From positions 1-25,882 of the forward strand of contig MU624755.1 of assembly GCA_025349905.2 (NCBI GenBank): 25,882 nt of DNA, given 5' to 3'. Position 1 is the first letter of the stretch, and each line of letters starts with the position of its first letter. Shown here piece by piece: positions 25,710 through 25,882 of the stretch. Both the position numbers and the translations under genes were made by a program. Source of the stretch: Blastocladiella britannica. Lineage: Eukaryota > Blastocladiomycota > Blastocladiomycetes > Blastocladiales > Blastocladiaceae. The notes under the pieces are model-generated. The model saw only the letters and a list, made by a program, of their open reading frames with translations. It did no database searches and was not told where the DNA came from.

Positions 25710-25882
25710 GTTTGATGATTTGATTGTAGGGTAATTGATTGCAGGTTGCTTTGATTGCAGGATGTGTGATTGGGAGTTTGGGGAGAGCGACCCGAAAGGG
25801 AATGAGGCCAGTATTTGTAGCTATGGATCCAACTCTTGAGAAAGTGGGAGCAAGGTGCTGCTGCGGAAATGCATTCATATTC

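Overview
The window is nuclear DNA of a eukaryote. Conserved genes are split by short GT-AG introns; the 22 I could place are 46 to 79 nt long. The gene set (cardiolipin synthase, Pol I subunit A49, Elongator Elp5, a class I HDAC of the Hos2/HDAC3 type, a DUF1640 mitochondrial coiled-coil protein) is opisthokont. A CEP70-like centrosomal protein, GC-rich codon use and a pair of proteins built on degenerate Leu-x-Trp-Trp repeats suggest a zoosporic fungus, perhaps Blastocladiomycota. That placement is inference. There are no bacterial operons, transposons, CRISPR arrays or RNA genes that I can support.

Layout, left to right. 1-858: pyrimidine-rich and AAG-rich blocks alternate; no gene could be assembled. 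1087-2129 (+): cardiolipin synthase, three exons. 2147-5617 (-): CEP70-like coiled-coil protein with a short upstream ORF whose stop overlaps its start. 5895-7211 (+): RPA49. 7241-8438 (-): ELP5, three exons. 8544-10253 (+): Hos2/HDAC3-type deacetylase, five exons. 10259-14513 (-): a decayed SNF2 (Rad5/SHPRH-like) gene with three in-frame stops, about three frameshifts and lost Walker motifs. 14689-18252 (-): a GH15 glycoside hydrolase in eleven exons, with large low-complexity inserts. 18438-19727 (+): a single-pass membrane protein of unknown function. 19825-20091 (-): Costars/ABRACL protein. 20153-20963 (+): NUDT5/YSA1-like Nudix hydrolase. 20995-21945 (-): DUF1640/CCDC90 mitochondrial protein, four exons. 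21947-23674 (-) and 23736-25484 (+): two divergent proteins of the Leu-x-Trp-Trp repeat family, the second broken by one amber codon. 25572-25709 (-): a 45-residue peptide with a signal sequence.

The region is very compact. Convergent neighbours are 5 to about 100 bp apart and divergent pairs share 61 to 277 bp. The stop of one repeat gene lies 1 nt before the start codon of the DUF1640 gene on the same strand. The genes do not form one pathway. They are mostly housekeeping functions (mitochondrial membrane lipid and calcium-uniporter-related proteins, rRNA transcription, tRNA modification, chromatin deacetylation, nucleotide-sugar clean-up), with a fast-evolving right end.

The most novel material is the divergent repeat pair at 21947-25484, the small secreted peptide beside it, and the inserted GH15 enzyme. 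The SNF2-like locus is the clearest evidence of gene decay.
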